Source: Moniliella sp. 'wahieum'
Lineage: Eukaryota > Basidiomycota > Moniliellomycetes > Moniliellales > Moniliellaceae
Direction: 5' to 3'
DNA: 64,000 bases
NCBI GenBank assembly: GCA_003971905.1
Contig: RSEE01000060.1
Span: 124,001-188,000, forward strand
Part shown: positions 50,618 to 62,422 of the stretch, one piece after another
Layout: every line of letters begins with the position of its first letter
How positions within the stretch are numbered: the stretch's first letter is position 1
Made by a program: the position numbers and the translations under genes
Notes under the pieces: model-generated
Told to the model about the DNA's origin: nothing
The model's input: only the letters and a program-made list of their open reading frames with translations
The model's database searches: none

Positions 50618-51144
50618 GGCGGGGGGGGGGGGGTGGAGGGAGGGGAAGGAGAAGCGCAGTGCGGGTGTGTTTTGATTTGTTTTTGGGATTGGATTTGGCC
50701 AGGCGTCGTCGGGGGGGCTGCTGGCTCTGCTGGCTGGGCTGCCGTCGTCGGGCTGGGCCGGGAAGACGGGGGGGACGCCTGCATCGAACTCAGTGCGTGC
50801 CAGCGCAGCAGGCAGCGCGCCAGTGTTGCCTGGTCTGCCAGGAGGCAACCCTAGCGCTGTGCTGCATGCTGGCGGTGCGCCCCGCTTGGATGGCAGCGCT
50901 GGCGCCGTGCGAGCGTTGGGGTCAGTGCAGCGGTGCATCTGGGCAGTATGCCTGCCTTCTGCTGGCCAGCTGTCCTTCGTTTCTAACCCCCCGACAGCAA
51001 CCCATTTTAACCCAGCCCAGGCAGCCCAGGCCAGTCACCACCCGCTGCCCAAGGCCACAGCCCCAGCCCCACTCTGCCCTCTTTCCGGCCTGCCGCGCCT
51101 CTCTCTTCCTGTCCTGCTGCCCCACCACCCCCTGCTCTAGCCCC
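50618..51144. promoter_or_regulatory. Shared IDH1/IDH2 promoter region
   Basis: 527 bp between divergent start codons. No TATA box is seen near either start. It contains the IDH1 poly(C) run, CTGCTGGCTCTGCTGGCTGG at 50719 and several CAG/CTG-rich patches. Any regulator serving both genes would bind here. Confidence 0.55.
50621..50633 (-). promoter_or_regulatory. Poly(C) tract in IDH1 leader
   Basis: G13 on the plus strand, C13 in sense, ending 3 bp before the IDH1 ATG at 50617. Confidence 0.6.
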
Positions 51145-52289
51145 ATGCTTGCCCTCCCCGCCCTCCGCACGGGCCTCGGCGCCGCCTCCCTCCGCCCTGC
51201 CCTCGCCCGCGCCGCCGCCCCCACCCTCGCCCGTGGCCTGCAAACCCCCGCCGGCGGCGTCACCACCGCGTACGCCAAGCAGCCCGAGGCCGACGGCAAG
51301 TACCTCGTCACCCTTGTTCCTGGCGACGGCATTGGCCCGAGGTCGCCGACGCCGTCAAGAACATCTACCACGCCGCCGACGTGCCCATCAAGTGGGAGGA
51401 GGGAGGTGACGCCCTACATCAACGAGCACGGCAAGTCCACCATCCCTGCCGACGCTGTCAAGAGCATTCGTCAAAACACCGTCGCCCTCAAGGGCCCGCT
51501 CGCCACGCCCATCGGCAAGGGCCACGTCTCGCTCAACCTGACGCTGCGCCGGACGTTCAAGTTGTATGCCAATGTGCGTCCGTGCCGCTCGATCGAGGGC
51601 TTCAAGACGGCCTACGACAATGTCAACACGGTTCTCATTCGGGAAAAACCGAGGGCGAGTACTCGGGCATTGAGCACGAGATTGTGGATGGGGTGGTGCA
51701 GTCCATCAAGCTGATCACACTCGAGGCGTCGGAACGTGTGGCCGGTACGCGTTCCACCATGCGCAGCAGAGCGGGCGGAAGCGGGTGACGGCAGTGCACA
51801 AGGCCAACATTATGCGCATGTCGACGGCATGTTCCTCCACGCCTGCCGCTCCGTCGCCAAGGAGTACCCAGACATTGCGTACGACGAGGACCTGCTGGAC
51901 CGCGCCTGCTTGCGGATCGTGCAGGACCCGGCACCCTACTCGGACCGCGTGATGGTGATGCCCAACCTGTACGGTGACATTTTGTCCGACATGTGCGCCG
52001 GTCTGATTGGTGGCCTGGGGCTCACGCCCTCGGGCAACATTGGGTACGATGCCAGCATCTTTGAAGCGGTGCATGGCTCGGCCCCGGACATCCAGGGCAT
52101 GGACAGGCCAACCCGACGGCGCTGCTGCTGTCGTCGATTATGATGCTGCGTCACATGAGCCTCTTCGACAAGGCCGACAAGATCGAGGCCGCTGTCTTCA
52201 AGGCCATTGCCGAGGGCCAACGCACCGGCGACTTGGGCGGCAAGCTTGGCACGCGTGCCTTTACCGACGAGATCATCAAGCGCCTCTAA
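51145..52289 (+). CDS. IDH2: NAD-isocitrate dehydrogenase subunit 2 (catalytic)
   Basis: Oxidises isocitrate to 2-oxoglutarate in the TCA cycle. A mitochondrial presequence ([20 protein letters not shown]) is followed by [39 protein letters not shown] (isocitrate-binding Ser/Asn), [43 protein letters not shown] (metal-binding Asp residues), [19 protein letters not shown] and [10 protein letters not shown], ending TDEIIKRL at 52289. These are IDH2 signatures. About six single-base indels occur, for example near 51340, 51405, 51655, 51745, 51822 and 52101. One of them loses a C from the codons for RENTEGEY. No intron. Confidence 0.95.
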
Positions 52290-53006
52290 GAGGACAGTCT
52301 CGTGATTCTGTGCTTTGTAGACCAAGCGGAACGCTATGAAAACGATTCGATCGGCAAGCCGGCTGGTATGCTATCTATCCCACGTCCCTTCCCTGGTGGC
52401 TAAAAGTGTGATAGATATAATTAGGGCATGAAGCCATGAAAAGATGCCGGGATGTGGTTTGGTGGTAGTAGCGGAGACGACGGAGGGAGCTATGATGGTT
52501 CTGGCCACGGACCTGACACATTTCTCTGTTTGGTTGCGTAGTTGCAGATGGTGTGTCGCAGTCATTCAGCCTCCCTGGGGCGTCCAACGTGGTGACGGGT
52601 GGGCCAACGACGTTGTTCTGCTCAAGCTCGTGGTTGGAGAGCAAGCGACGCGAGGTGGTCGCTGGGGAGGCGTCCGAGGCAGTGGCAGCGCATCAACCAT
52701 CGGTGGATCTGCCTCAGCCGGGCTGGCCTGCCTGCCTTCTACTACTATACACAGAGCAGGCAGGACGCATTCAGCATCATTGTCATGCATGTTCCTCCGG
52801 GGCCGCACGGGGACTGTCCTGCCGTCCCCCACGTCGGAGCGGACACTGCCCCCGGCGTGCATGCTAGCACACGATCATCCATCAGTCCTCCGTAACACTC
52901 AATCCTAGGCGCGGGGGTCTACTTTGCGTCCCTATAACGAACACCTGAGCTACGCCTCGCCCTCCTGCCACCCGCCTCGCCTCCTGCACCCCCGCCATCC
53001 CCGCCC
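52290..53006. other. Intergenic, no gene recognised
   Basis: 3' flank of IDH2 and promoter of the next gene, with a pyrimidine-rich leader at 52945-53006. Nothing else supported. Confidence 0.4.
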
Positions 53007-56000
53007 ATGTCCACCCCCAAGGGGAAGCTGTATGCACAACAACTCAACCAGGCGCGGATGCGCGGAGATGGGTATTATGACGCCGACCAAGACCGCTCCA
53101 GCACCCCTCTACCCCCCTCATCCGCGCCTGCCTCGTCCGATCAAGGCAACGGCTGGTGGGTCGAAAGAGGACCGGTTGGGCCGCTTCGCCAGCGGGACAG
53201 TTCCTGAGCTGGTACGCAAGTACGCCAAGCACAATCCCTGCGACACTGTTGTGGCGCAAGTGGCGGTGGCCGAGTACGAGCTACGGAGTTTCCTACGTGT
53301 CTACTGGGCCAGCCAGCATGGGATGGCCCACAGCCACGCAGGGATGGTGGCTGACGGTGCGCGTACCGACGGTCGTACACCTACCCCTGCTGTTTCTCTC
53401 CCACTGTGCCCCCCACGGGATCGGGGCTCGGGTGGGACGCGAAGCAGTACGCATGTATCGTAACCAACCTCGAGTGGTTGCACAAGAGGACCGTGGGTAC
53501 GACGCAGCACTACCCACCACAGCGCTGTTGGCCTATGCGTATCTGAATGCCGGTCGGGACGAGGCGGTGGTGAGGGTGGTGCACGATGCACAGCTGATCG
53601 AGGCAGCGGAGTTGACGGACCCGTCTTATACGCGGTCCATGCCGAAGAAGATTACGATGTGGTGCTTCTCCTGTTTGGCTTTGTAGTCTATGGCCAAGCC
53701 AACGAACGCATGCACCTCCGTCACCCCTCGGTGGGATACCGTCCATTCTGCTTGGCTGGGTACACAAGGCGATTGAGTTGTACACCCGTGTGCGTCGTAC
53801 CGACTGTCATCGAGCCCGGTGGACGAGTTGGACCGGTGGGCCGAGGTGGCGCTGTACCGGACCGCGCTCCTGACCGTGGCGAAGCACCGACGACGGAGGA
53901 CGTGCAACTGGGGCTCAATGCACTGCGAGCTTACCAGGCCAAAGCGACCTCTTGGCCCATCACTTTCCGTCCCACCCAGCGCGCCATCATCTACCGCACC
54001 TACCTCGACGTTCTTAATCGTACCGTCGTGCAGCACTCTTATCTCTCGCCCCCCCTGCCCCCGGAACCTGGACAACACGACCCCCGCTCACTACTCTACC
54101 AGATCAACGTGATCCACACCCTTGCGGCAAGCGTACCGTTGCGGGCGAACAGCGCAGCCAGCAGTTACGGCCGGGATGAGGCACCAACGCTCTCGCTTGG
54201 TTGTATGGGACCAACTGCTCATACCGTGGTCAGTCGCACCGTTTCGACTCGCAGGCCCCACCCCTACCGCACCCTACGTCCTGCCCTGCCCGTGTGGACT
54301 GAAGAGATCTACGCAGTGATCCATGTTCTTCCTCTCGTCCTTGAGCATGTCAAGAGCTTCCCATTGGCGGGGGAGACCAACGTGCTTGCTCTTGAGCTGG
54401 CCAAAGCGATGATGGTCTCGTGGAAGCTCAGTGGACAAAAAGGTGACGCGGTAGCAGACACTGTGGTAAAGGTACCGTACTATCACCCCCCCCGCCACAT
54501 ACACAGCTGAAATCACAAAGACTTCGTACTGATCCGTGGTGTCTAGGCCCTCTATGCCTTGACGTGCCTCACATTTGGCTCGCACTTGGTCGCCCGCAGT
54601 CTGGTTGAGGCCTTGATGGTAGCAGAGCAATACGAAGAGGCAGAGCGAGCGTTGCGCTTGTACGTCGAGCTGGTGGACAAGGCTCGGGAACAGGTCAAGG
54701 CCGAAACCAAAGATGGCATGGCGGCAAGAAGGAGATTGGGCAATATGTGGAACCCCAGGAGAGCCCACTGAGGGAGCGACATGCATTGTCGACGATCGGG
54801 ATGACAGCGCGACGTATGCCCGTATGCTGATCTACGGCGCGCGGCTGCTGGGAAGTATCGGCGCAAGCACCGCGATGCAGACCAGTTGGCGCGTCGAGCT
54901 GTAGAAGTAGTACTCGTACCGTCCGATGATGGGATGATGATACCTGCGTTTCCCAACCGAGTGAAACGGAGGAGGTGCAGCTGAGCTGTGCCCAGCTCGT
55001 GGGTTTGGTCAAGCGTGGAGCCGGAATTGCCCGGCTGGCTCTCGCCACCACACTTGCCCAGCCCTCTGGGCGTGAAAGGCTGCAACAGGAAGCATTGGTG
55101 TTGCTCCTGGAATCGAGCCAAGCCGACCCACAAGCTGCCGAGACGTTCTACCATCTGGCATGGCTACAAACTCAATTGCACGACGTTCCTCGTGCCACAG
55201 CCTCGGTGCGCAAGGCAATCGAGTTGGAGCCGGCGTCAATAGAGTCTTGGCACCTTCTCGTGCTTCTGCTCTCCAGCACGAAGAACTATAAGGATGCTCT
55301 TCGGATCGCCATGGGTGCGCTGAAAGAGGCGGAAAAGGACGCGGAGCATGATCGGGAAGTGGCCCCTCGTCGTGGTGACCCGGGCTCTTCCTGGTGCTGA
55401 AGCGAACCTGGAAGAGGCGTACAACTACAACTACGGTCCGGAAGAAGTGGTGGAACTGCGTACCGAATTGTTGTCCTACGACTTCCCCCCTACCCGTCGG
55501 GACCATTCCGAATCCATGGTTCAACTGCACATCACCTGCAACGTCCTGCAAGAGCTTGTGGCGGGACCAGCAGCAGCGTTGGAAGGGCAAAAGGCGATGT
55601 TTGGTACTTCGGTACCCATGTATCCAGCCATGCCACTGATCAGCCGATGAAGGAGAGGGGCCACAACGGCCTCCCGCCGGCCAATACCCAGACCAATGTT
55701 TCCCCCCAATTGATTCCACCGCCCATCCATCTCTTGGGCACGTTCCTCCTGGTTCACACTTTCTTCGCTTCTCCATGGCAGAGTTGGCTTGGAAGCGGGT
55801 CCGTACCGTACCCGAACTGGTCTGGGACTGAGCGGAGTAAACATTGCTGCTCCCACGAGCGCCAGACTTGGACTTGCAAGGATTGGGAAGGAGATTGCCG
55901 CTGTTGCATCATCTCCCCCCCCTCCACCGGCTACTATTGTTAAGATGAAACGGACAAGGTAGCACAACAGGCCGAGAGCTGGCTCCCCCACGCAGGTGGC

Positions 56001-56730
56001 TCAGCTTGGGCTACAGTTCGTCGAACCCAGTATGCACAATGGGAATCTGGACTGCTGGCGCGTCTCTGGCTCCGGAGCGCAGTGACCTTCCGTCGGCCGG
56101 GCAGCTTGCCGAGTGTCGTGCGGCGATTCAGGAAGCCGAACGGGCCATGCCGGACTTGGCAGCGGTCTGGATCGAGTTGGGACTGTACCATGTAATGCAG
56201 AACAATCAGTGCACTCCAGCGATCCAATGTTTGTACAAGGCTTTAGCGTGTGACCGTGACTCGGTACCAGCCCGCGTCCATCTAGCTCGCTTGCACCTTT
56301 CTTTTCCCGAGGACAATGCCCCAAGCACGGCGGCAGATGCAACGCTCAAAGACTGGAAAGCGACTGTACCAGTCCGTTCCCTTGGGTCTTCGCTGCAAGA
56401 ACAGCAAGAACCCGTGCGGGGAGAGACGAGGAAAAGGTGATGAAACACGAGTCGACCATGCCAACCCTGCTGTCAGGCCCGAGTGTAGTAGGTTCTGTTT
56501 CGACCGAGAAAGAGAATCCGGGGTACACAACGTCGCTTTCGGTAGCTGAGGGCCTGCTCACGTGCACCACTGACGGGATGGGATGGGACGTACCCGAAGC
56601 CTGGCTTTACCTTGGCCATGTGGCCCGCCAAACCCGTCGTTCCGAACGTGCTGTCCAGTACCTCCAATATGCACTGTGGCTCGAACAGAGTACGCCTGTG
56701 CGCTGCCTGAACGAGCGGTGCCTTGTTCTC
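53007..56730 (+). CDS. YPP1: TPR protein Ypp1/TTC7 (PI4-kinase complex), frameshifted
   Basis: A scaffold that, with Efr3, holds the Stt4 PI4-kinase at the plasma membrane. The start MSTPKGKLYAQQLNQARMRG leads to VPELVRKYAKHNPCDTVVAQ, DAALPTTALLAYAYLNAG, VDELDRWAEVALYRTALL, WPITFRPTQRAIIYRTYLD and EEIYAVIHVLPLVLEHVKSF. The C-terminal TPR region reads TFYHLAWLQTQLHDVPRA, IELEPASIESWHLLVLLLSS, MPDLAAVWIELGLYHVMQN, AIQCLYKALACDRDSVPAR and AWLYLGHVARQTRRSERAVQ. One clear intron is 54472-54546. More introns or indels lie around 53330-53450, 53650-53820, 54770 and 55370-56010. Many frame breaks. The end near 56730 is approximate. Convergent with the complex I gene. Confidence 0.82.
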
Positions 56731-57393
56731 CATTTGATCGCGCTTTCTCTCTGCTATACGCGTATCTCTCGACACACAATCAGCGTGTACAATGGATCTC
56801 ACCTTAGAATGCTTGCCCTTATAATTACTGCCCCCTACTGGTTCACCGTGTCAATCGCTCGCACGATGCCATTTCCATGCGCACTCCCCTCGCTGTCCGC
56901 TTTTTTACCTGCGTCTATAGCCGACTACGGCTGACCTGTCTTTCTCTTCAAGCTTCAAGCAATGGAATTCTTTGTAGTAGAGACACTATGACAACCGCGG
57001 GGCGGGAAGAACCTGTCTGCAGTGCTCAAAACGTCTGTCACCTGCAAATTAAGCGTGGCATCTTACTCTGTATGTGGAGAGGGAGAAAAGACCATTCGGG
57101 CCTCAAGGAAGATAGCCTACAATCATAGACTTCCTTGGAGCCTTCCTTCGATTGTGCTCCCGCGATTGGGGGATGAGGGGGACGAAAGTGCTCAACACGA
57201 CTATAGTATACCTCAGTGTCTTCCAGAGTATCCTATCTCGTTTTCTCTAAGCCCGGCGATAGACGTATTCTGCTGCATATGCAGCTTCTAATAGCTATAT
57301 CCTTCCTCTTTCCCCTTCCCTGCCTGCAAACTGGCGGTACCCGTGGAACACGCATAGATTCAAGGGACACGTATCCGAGGACGAGCGGTAGCG
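56731..57393. other. Convergent intergenic region
   Basis: 3' flanks of Ypp1 and of the complex I gene. TTCAAGC occurs twice at about 56944-56957, a heptamer remnant. No gene. Confidence 0.4.
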
Positions 57394-58889
57394 TTAGCGG
57401 TCCACCTCGCCGAACACCAAGTCCATGGTGCCAATGATGGCGACCATGTCTGCCACATCGTGGTGGCGGGCGATCATGTCGGCGCCGGCGAGATGGAGGA
57501 ATCCTGGGGCACGGATGCGGCACCGGTACGGCCGGTTGGTGCCGTCCGAGACAAGGTAGACACCCATCTCGCCCTTGGGCGCCTCGATCGCCGCATACGT
57601 TTCACCGGGCGGGACATTGAAGTTTTGGGAAAAGAACTTAAAGTGGTGGATCAGGCTCTCCATGCTTTCCTTCATGTTGGCCCGGGGGGGCGCGGTGAGC
57701 TTGTGGTCGTCGACCTTGACTTGGCCAGGTGGCATTTTGTTGATGCACTGTTCGATGATCCGCAGCGACTGCCGCATCTCCTCCACCCGGCACAGTATCG
57801 GTCAAAGCAATCGCCATTCTTCCCCACCGGCACCTCGAATTCCACCTCGCCAAACTTTTCGTATGGCTGGCTCTTGCGCAAGTCCCATGGGATCCCACTT
57901 CCGCGTAACATCGGTCCGCTAAAGCCATAGTTCAGTGCCTGGTCCGCGGTTACCCGACCAATGCCCACCGTCCGCAGCTGCCAGATCCGGTTGCCCGTCA
58001 CCACTTCTTCCACCTCGTCCAGGCGCGAGCTAAACTGGGACGCCCAGACATGAATGTCATCCAGCAAGCCGACCGGAAGGTCAAGGCGACGCCGCCTGGG
58101 CGGAAGTAAGCGGCGTGCAAGCGCGCGCCACAGACGCGCTCATAGAATTCCATGAGCTTCTCGCGTTCCTCAAACCCCACAAGAAGGGCGTGAGACCACC
58201 AACGTCCATCACATGGGACAGGACCGCCATCAAGTGATTGTTGAGGCGGGAAATTTCCGAGTAAGGGTCCGGATCCACTGCGCCCGCTCTGGCACCTCAA
58301 TGTTCAGTAGCTTCTCCACCGCCCGGACGTAGCACAGCTCATTGGTCATGGCCGAGGAGTAATCCAGACGATCAAAGTAAGGCATGGCTTGAGTATAGTT
58401 CTTGTACTCGATCAACTTCTCCGTGCCGCGGTGCAAGAGCCCAACGTGCGGGTCGGCACGCAGGATCTCCTCGCCATTGAGTTCGAGGATGAGACGCAAT
58501 ACGCCATGCGCAGCCGGGTGTTGAGGACCAAAGTTGATGGTAAAGTGGCGCATGTTGGCTTCCTTGCGCGAACTGGCCTCCTTGTAGATCGCGTTCGACA
58601 TTTCGATCGAGGCACGGAGAACAATGCGGTCGCCATATGGGTCATGGTCCACAGTGGTCGGGGTGGTGATGACAGGAATACGTTTATCGAAAAACCCATG
58701 CTCCAGACGATGCGGGTTGGCGCTCCCGGGCGGCACCTCGTATTTCGGCAGGGCTTCTTCGTCATTGGCCGCCCGGGCGGACGACGCGAGGCGGCGGACA
58801 GGAACGGCAGCGCGCCGCACCACGCTCGACCACGAAGGCGACGCGCACGCATGTGCACGCAGTGCGCTGGAGAAGAGCGAAGAGCGCAT
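57394..58889 (-). CDS. NADH:ubiquinone oxidoreductase 49-kDa subunit (NDUFS2/NUO-49)
   Basis: Complex I core subunit that lines the quinone site. The start [20 protein letters not shown] is a mitochondrial presequence. Then come [109 protein letters not shown] and [20 protein letters not shown], ending [12 protein letters not shown] at 57394. Family landmarks ([17 protein letters not shown]) are intact. About five single-base losses break the frame, for example near 58263, 58173, 58078 and 57800. No intron found. Confidence 0.95.
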
Positions 58890-59687
58890 GGTCAGCAGCG
58901 GGGAACAGGAGACGCTGCAGAGACCGCTGGGCTCGGCGTCGCCGTCGTCGTCGTGGAGGAGAGCGGCGACGGGATGGGATGGGCGAGGAGGATGGACAGG
59001 TGAAATGTGCACTGCTCAGGCTGAGCGCTGACCGATCGATGATCCTCCCCGGCGCCTTCTGGCTTATTAATTCGGCCTGGGCCAGACAGGCCGCATGGCG
59101 CCAGTGCGGTGACGTGTGGGGTATATTGCTCCCCATCGACCATCCGTCGGCTGTGCGCACGTATATGGATTTAGGAGCGGTGGTATATAGTGTCTGCCCA
59201 TGATACACACGGCCAGCGGAGGCGTACTCGCTCGCATGTTGCCTGCACCCATGCTCTCATCTACCGGAGAACGATCCACGTCACACACGCGACTGCCGCA
59301 AGGCCGCATTCAAATTCAGAGGATATCCCATGATGTGCAAAGCGAGTCTAAAACATACAGGTTGGGCTAGGACCTTGTGTCAGCAGGCCTCTGCCAAAGA
59401 GTCCGTACAATAGCTGCCCGAGGTATACGCCAGAAGTTGGCAGGAGCAGCATGGAAAAGGCTATGGGAGCAGGTGAACCGCCAGGCTTGCCTCTCCCATC
59501 GCATCGGGCGCTAGAGGCGCGTTGGCCCACGTGCTTGATCGGGCGAGAAAAGGGTGTGTGTGTGTGCGGGGAGGTTACCTCGGACTGGGAGGAGGCAGCC
59601 AAGGAGAAGGGGATAGCGGACCAGCCGGGATGGGGGAAGGGACCAAGGGAGAAGGAGGAATGGGCGAGGCGGATGTCCTTCTTCCTC
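58890..59687. other. Intergenic
   Basis: Complex I promoter (GCTGAGCGCTGACCG palindromic patch at 59019-59036) and 3' flank of the NIPA gene. No gene recognised. Confidence 0.4.
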
Positions 59688-62422
59688 TCAGACTGGGTGG
59701 AGCTGAATCCGCATATCCATAAGCATCCACCACCCCTTCTTCGGCATAGACACATTCATCCCCCTCCAGGGGCGTAAGGGGGGTCCGGGGGGGATTGACT
59801 CCCCCATTGGGGGGGCGCTGTTCCGGCTCATCAGGCCAATCGAAGGGGGTGGGACGAGGGAGAGGGCACTTGCCCTGGGCGGCGAGGAGGCTCCGCTGGC
59901 GTACCTACCCGATGGGGTTCGGGTAAACGATGAGGGGGCCAGTGCCAGGCCAACACTACCCTCCGACCCACCGGAAGGCCAGGCCTCGTCATAGTAGAAT
60001 GCGGGCAGAGCAGTGTCGCGGTACGATGCATTCGGCTGTTCGCCCGTGTCATTTTCCCAAGGGGGCTCAGCGCCCCGAGCAGCCACGCTCACCTTGTCAT
60101 CAGCCGGTTCGGGAGCGGGGAAACGCTTGGAATCAGGATCCAACTCTTCCTTGTCATCCAAGCCTTCCTCCTTGTCCCCCTCCTGACCTGCCGAGTTCCA
60201 CCCCTTGTCGGGATGGGACGTGGTGGGTTGCAACAACATGAGCGAAGTCACCGAGTTTTGACCCGGGACATGGGTGTGGTATCCGTACCCCCAATCGTCA
60301 CTAACGTCCCCCTTATTTGATCTTCCATCTCCTTGTCCACCACGGGAGGCTGGGAACGTCGTGAATTCGCTCCAGAACGAAGTCTAGGGGAGAGAAGGGT
60401 TCTCCAACTGGGACGGCCAGCGTCTCCAGAATTGTCGACCGAAGTATCGGACGATTCTCCGGGAAGGCTAAAGCTTCCTGCTCGGGCCGCGTGGAGCGGC
60501 CAGAGGGGGCACGGTAAACTTGAGGGGAATCAGAGGGCTTCTCGCTGAGTGGGTCATCGGACGCAGCAGCACCGCGATAAAAGCTGCCTGCGGAAGCTGT
60601 GGTTGACCGAGCTGAGTTTTTGCGGTTTGTACCTGCAGCAGCAGTCGACTGAGCCGAAAGAGAGTGCTCCAGTGCTGCACGGCTGAAGGTGACTCTGCGT
60701 TCAGGTCCTTCGGAAGAGGTCTGGGACCGAGAGGAAGGGAACCCAGCCGTGCCGGGAACTGTGAGGTGGGTCCCTGACGGTGGAGGGGCCACTTCATCTT
60801 CCTGTACACTGGCCAAAATGGGATGAACCCGGACCGGGTCGTCATACAGCTGATATCGAGCACATCCATCCGGCCCTGGCATGGCCGTCAGAGCGTCGGT
60901 GCTCCGGTCCCCGGGGAACGCATTGGAATGTCCGCTAGAAGAGGAGCGATGCGAGGTCCGCCGACTGCGTGCCACGCTGCGCGCACGAATGATGCTTCCC
61001 ACTATACCAAGTCCCCCGCGTACGGTCTCTGGACCAGGGTCAAGGGCCGCATCGTCGTCGTCCTCTTGGTTGCCTCGCTCCACGTCGGAAAGGTAGGATG
61101 GATCGGGGGGTGGACTGCCAGGCCGGACCATTGCCTTTTCCTCCTCCCGATCACGGCGAACGTAGGACCGGCTGGCACGGAGTAGAAGGGTGGTCCTCCG
61201 GTCCACACCAGGCTGCTTGGCTAAGTCCTTGGGGTCCAACTTGCTCAGCTGGAGAATGGTGATCCCAATGCAGATGGTGAGGAAGGCACAGACAATACTT
61301 GCAATTCCTGAAGCGGGTGCGCCCAGACCCTTGTCCAGGATGATGGTGCTGACCAAGCTGCTAAACGTAAAAAGAACATAATAGGTCGCTGTTGGCATGG
61401 TCAGTGTTAGAATCCAAAAAAGGAAGAAGGACGTACGAGTGACCATGGCGGTATTGAACAGTTCCAGCGCCTTGTTCAGGAAGATGACCTCGGTGACAAG
61501 GGTAACCGCGACAAAGACAAGGAGGAAGTAAACAAACCAATGTTTCATCTGGTTGTGTCCTTGGATGGAGAGAAGAAGAGCGCCCCCCAAACCAGTTGTG
61601 ACGCTGACGCTTAGACCGCCAATGATGGAGCAAATGGAGATGTGGACCAGCATGTGGTCTTGCCCCACCGGGGTACAGCAAAGATGATAAGCAAGATGGT
61701 AGCCACCACACTGAGCCCAACCCAAACCAGAAACCCAGGGGCAATGAACTGGTGCATGAACTCCTCGATCCGGCCTGCTGGTGTGGGAAGGGGCGTTGAG
61801 AGCGATGGTGGTAGAGCCAAGGATGCAGAGTGCACAGCCCAGCCAGCCAAAGAGGGAAAGCTTTTCCTTCAAGATGAGAGAAGACAGGATGGCGCTGATC
61901 ACGACGCTCAGTGCGCCCATGGGGGTAACAATCACCGCGTCTGCAAACGAGTACGCTCCCAGATTACACAGCTCGCCCAGGATCATCAATGTCATTCCGC
62001 ACCACCATCGGGCCGACTTGAGATAGGACATGCCTTCGCCCGGGGTGGTCTGGTACTTTTTCTGTGCGGCGAGCAGCCGAGTTTTTTGATAACAAACGAG
62101 AAGCCAATGAGCACGCCACTTGAGATGGCCAGCACCAGGCCGACATACTGGAACCAGGAGGGGTTGGCGGCGCCATTCGAGTTGGCAGGCTGGCCCTGGG
62201 CGACGTTGGTCGCGACGCGCTGGGCGGAGGACAAGGCGCTGCTGGCGGAGCGCATGGCTGACGAGGCGGAGAGCTGGGCGGCGCTGGCGGAGGACAGGGC
62301 GCTGGCCGAGGAGGCCGAGAGCTCGGCGGCGCTGCTGGCGGCGCGGGCGACATGCTGCCGGGCATGGCTTGCCGCCGTGGCGAGGGGGTGCTAGGGGGCA
62401 GAGGCAAGGGCAAGACGGCCAT
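59688..62422 (-). CDS. NIPA-type magnesium transporter (DUF803) with long cytosolic tail
   Basis: A multi-pass carrier of the drug/metabolite transporter superfamily. The start MAVLPLPLPPSTP leads to a Ser/Ala-rich stretch (ELSASSASALSSASAAQLSA), then helices: WFQYVGLVLAISSGVLIGFS, WWCGMTLMILGELCNLGAYS, VIVTPMGALSVVISAILSSL, IEEFMHQFIAPGFLVWVGLS, SICSIIGGLSVSVTTGLGGA, KHWFVYFLLVFVAVTLVTEV and TYYVLFTFSSLVSTIILDKG. The tail of about 350 residues is acidic and Ser-rich, continuing into DDWGYGYHTHVPGQNS to about 59688. One 48-nt intron, 61389-61436 (GTACGT donor), is in frame and stop-free. Indels near 62375, 62075, 61790, 61668 and 60300. The C-terminal stop is approximate. Confidence 0.9.

Noticed and set aside
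9136-62422. Programmed +1/-1 ribosomal frameshifting as an explanation of the broken genes
   Set aside because: Breaks occur at many different sequences, in both directions, with no shared slippery site, and mostly sit in G/C runs. SF3B1, Syn8 and eS26 have none. Sequencing error fits better.
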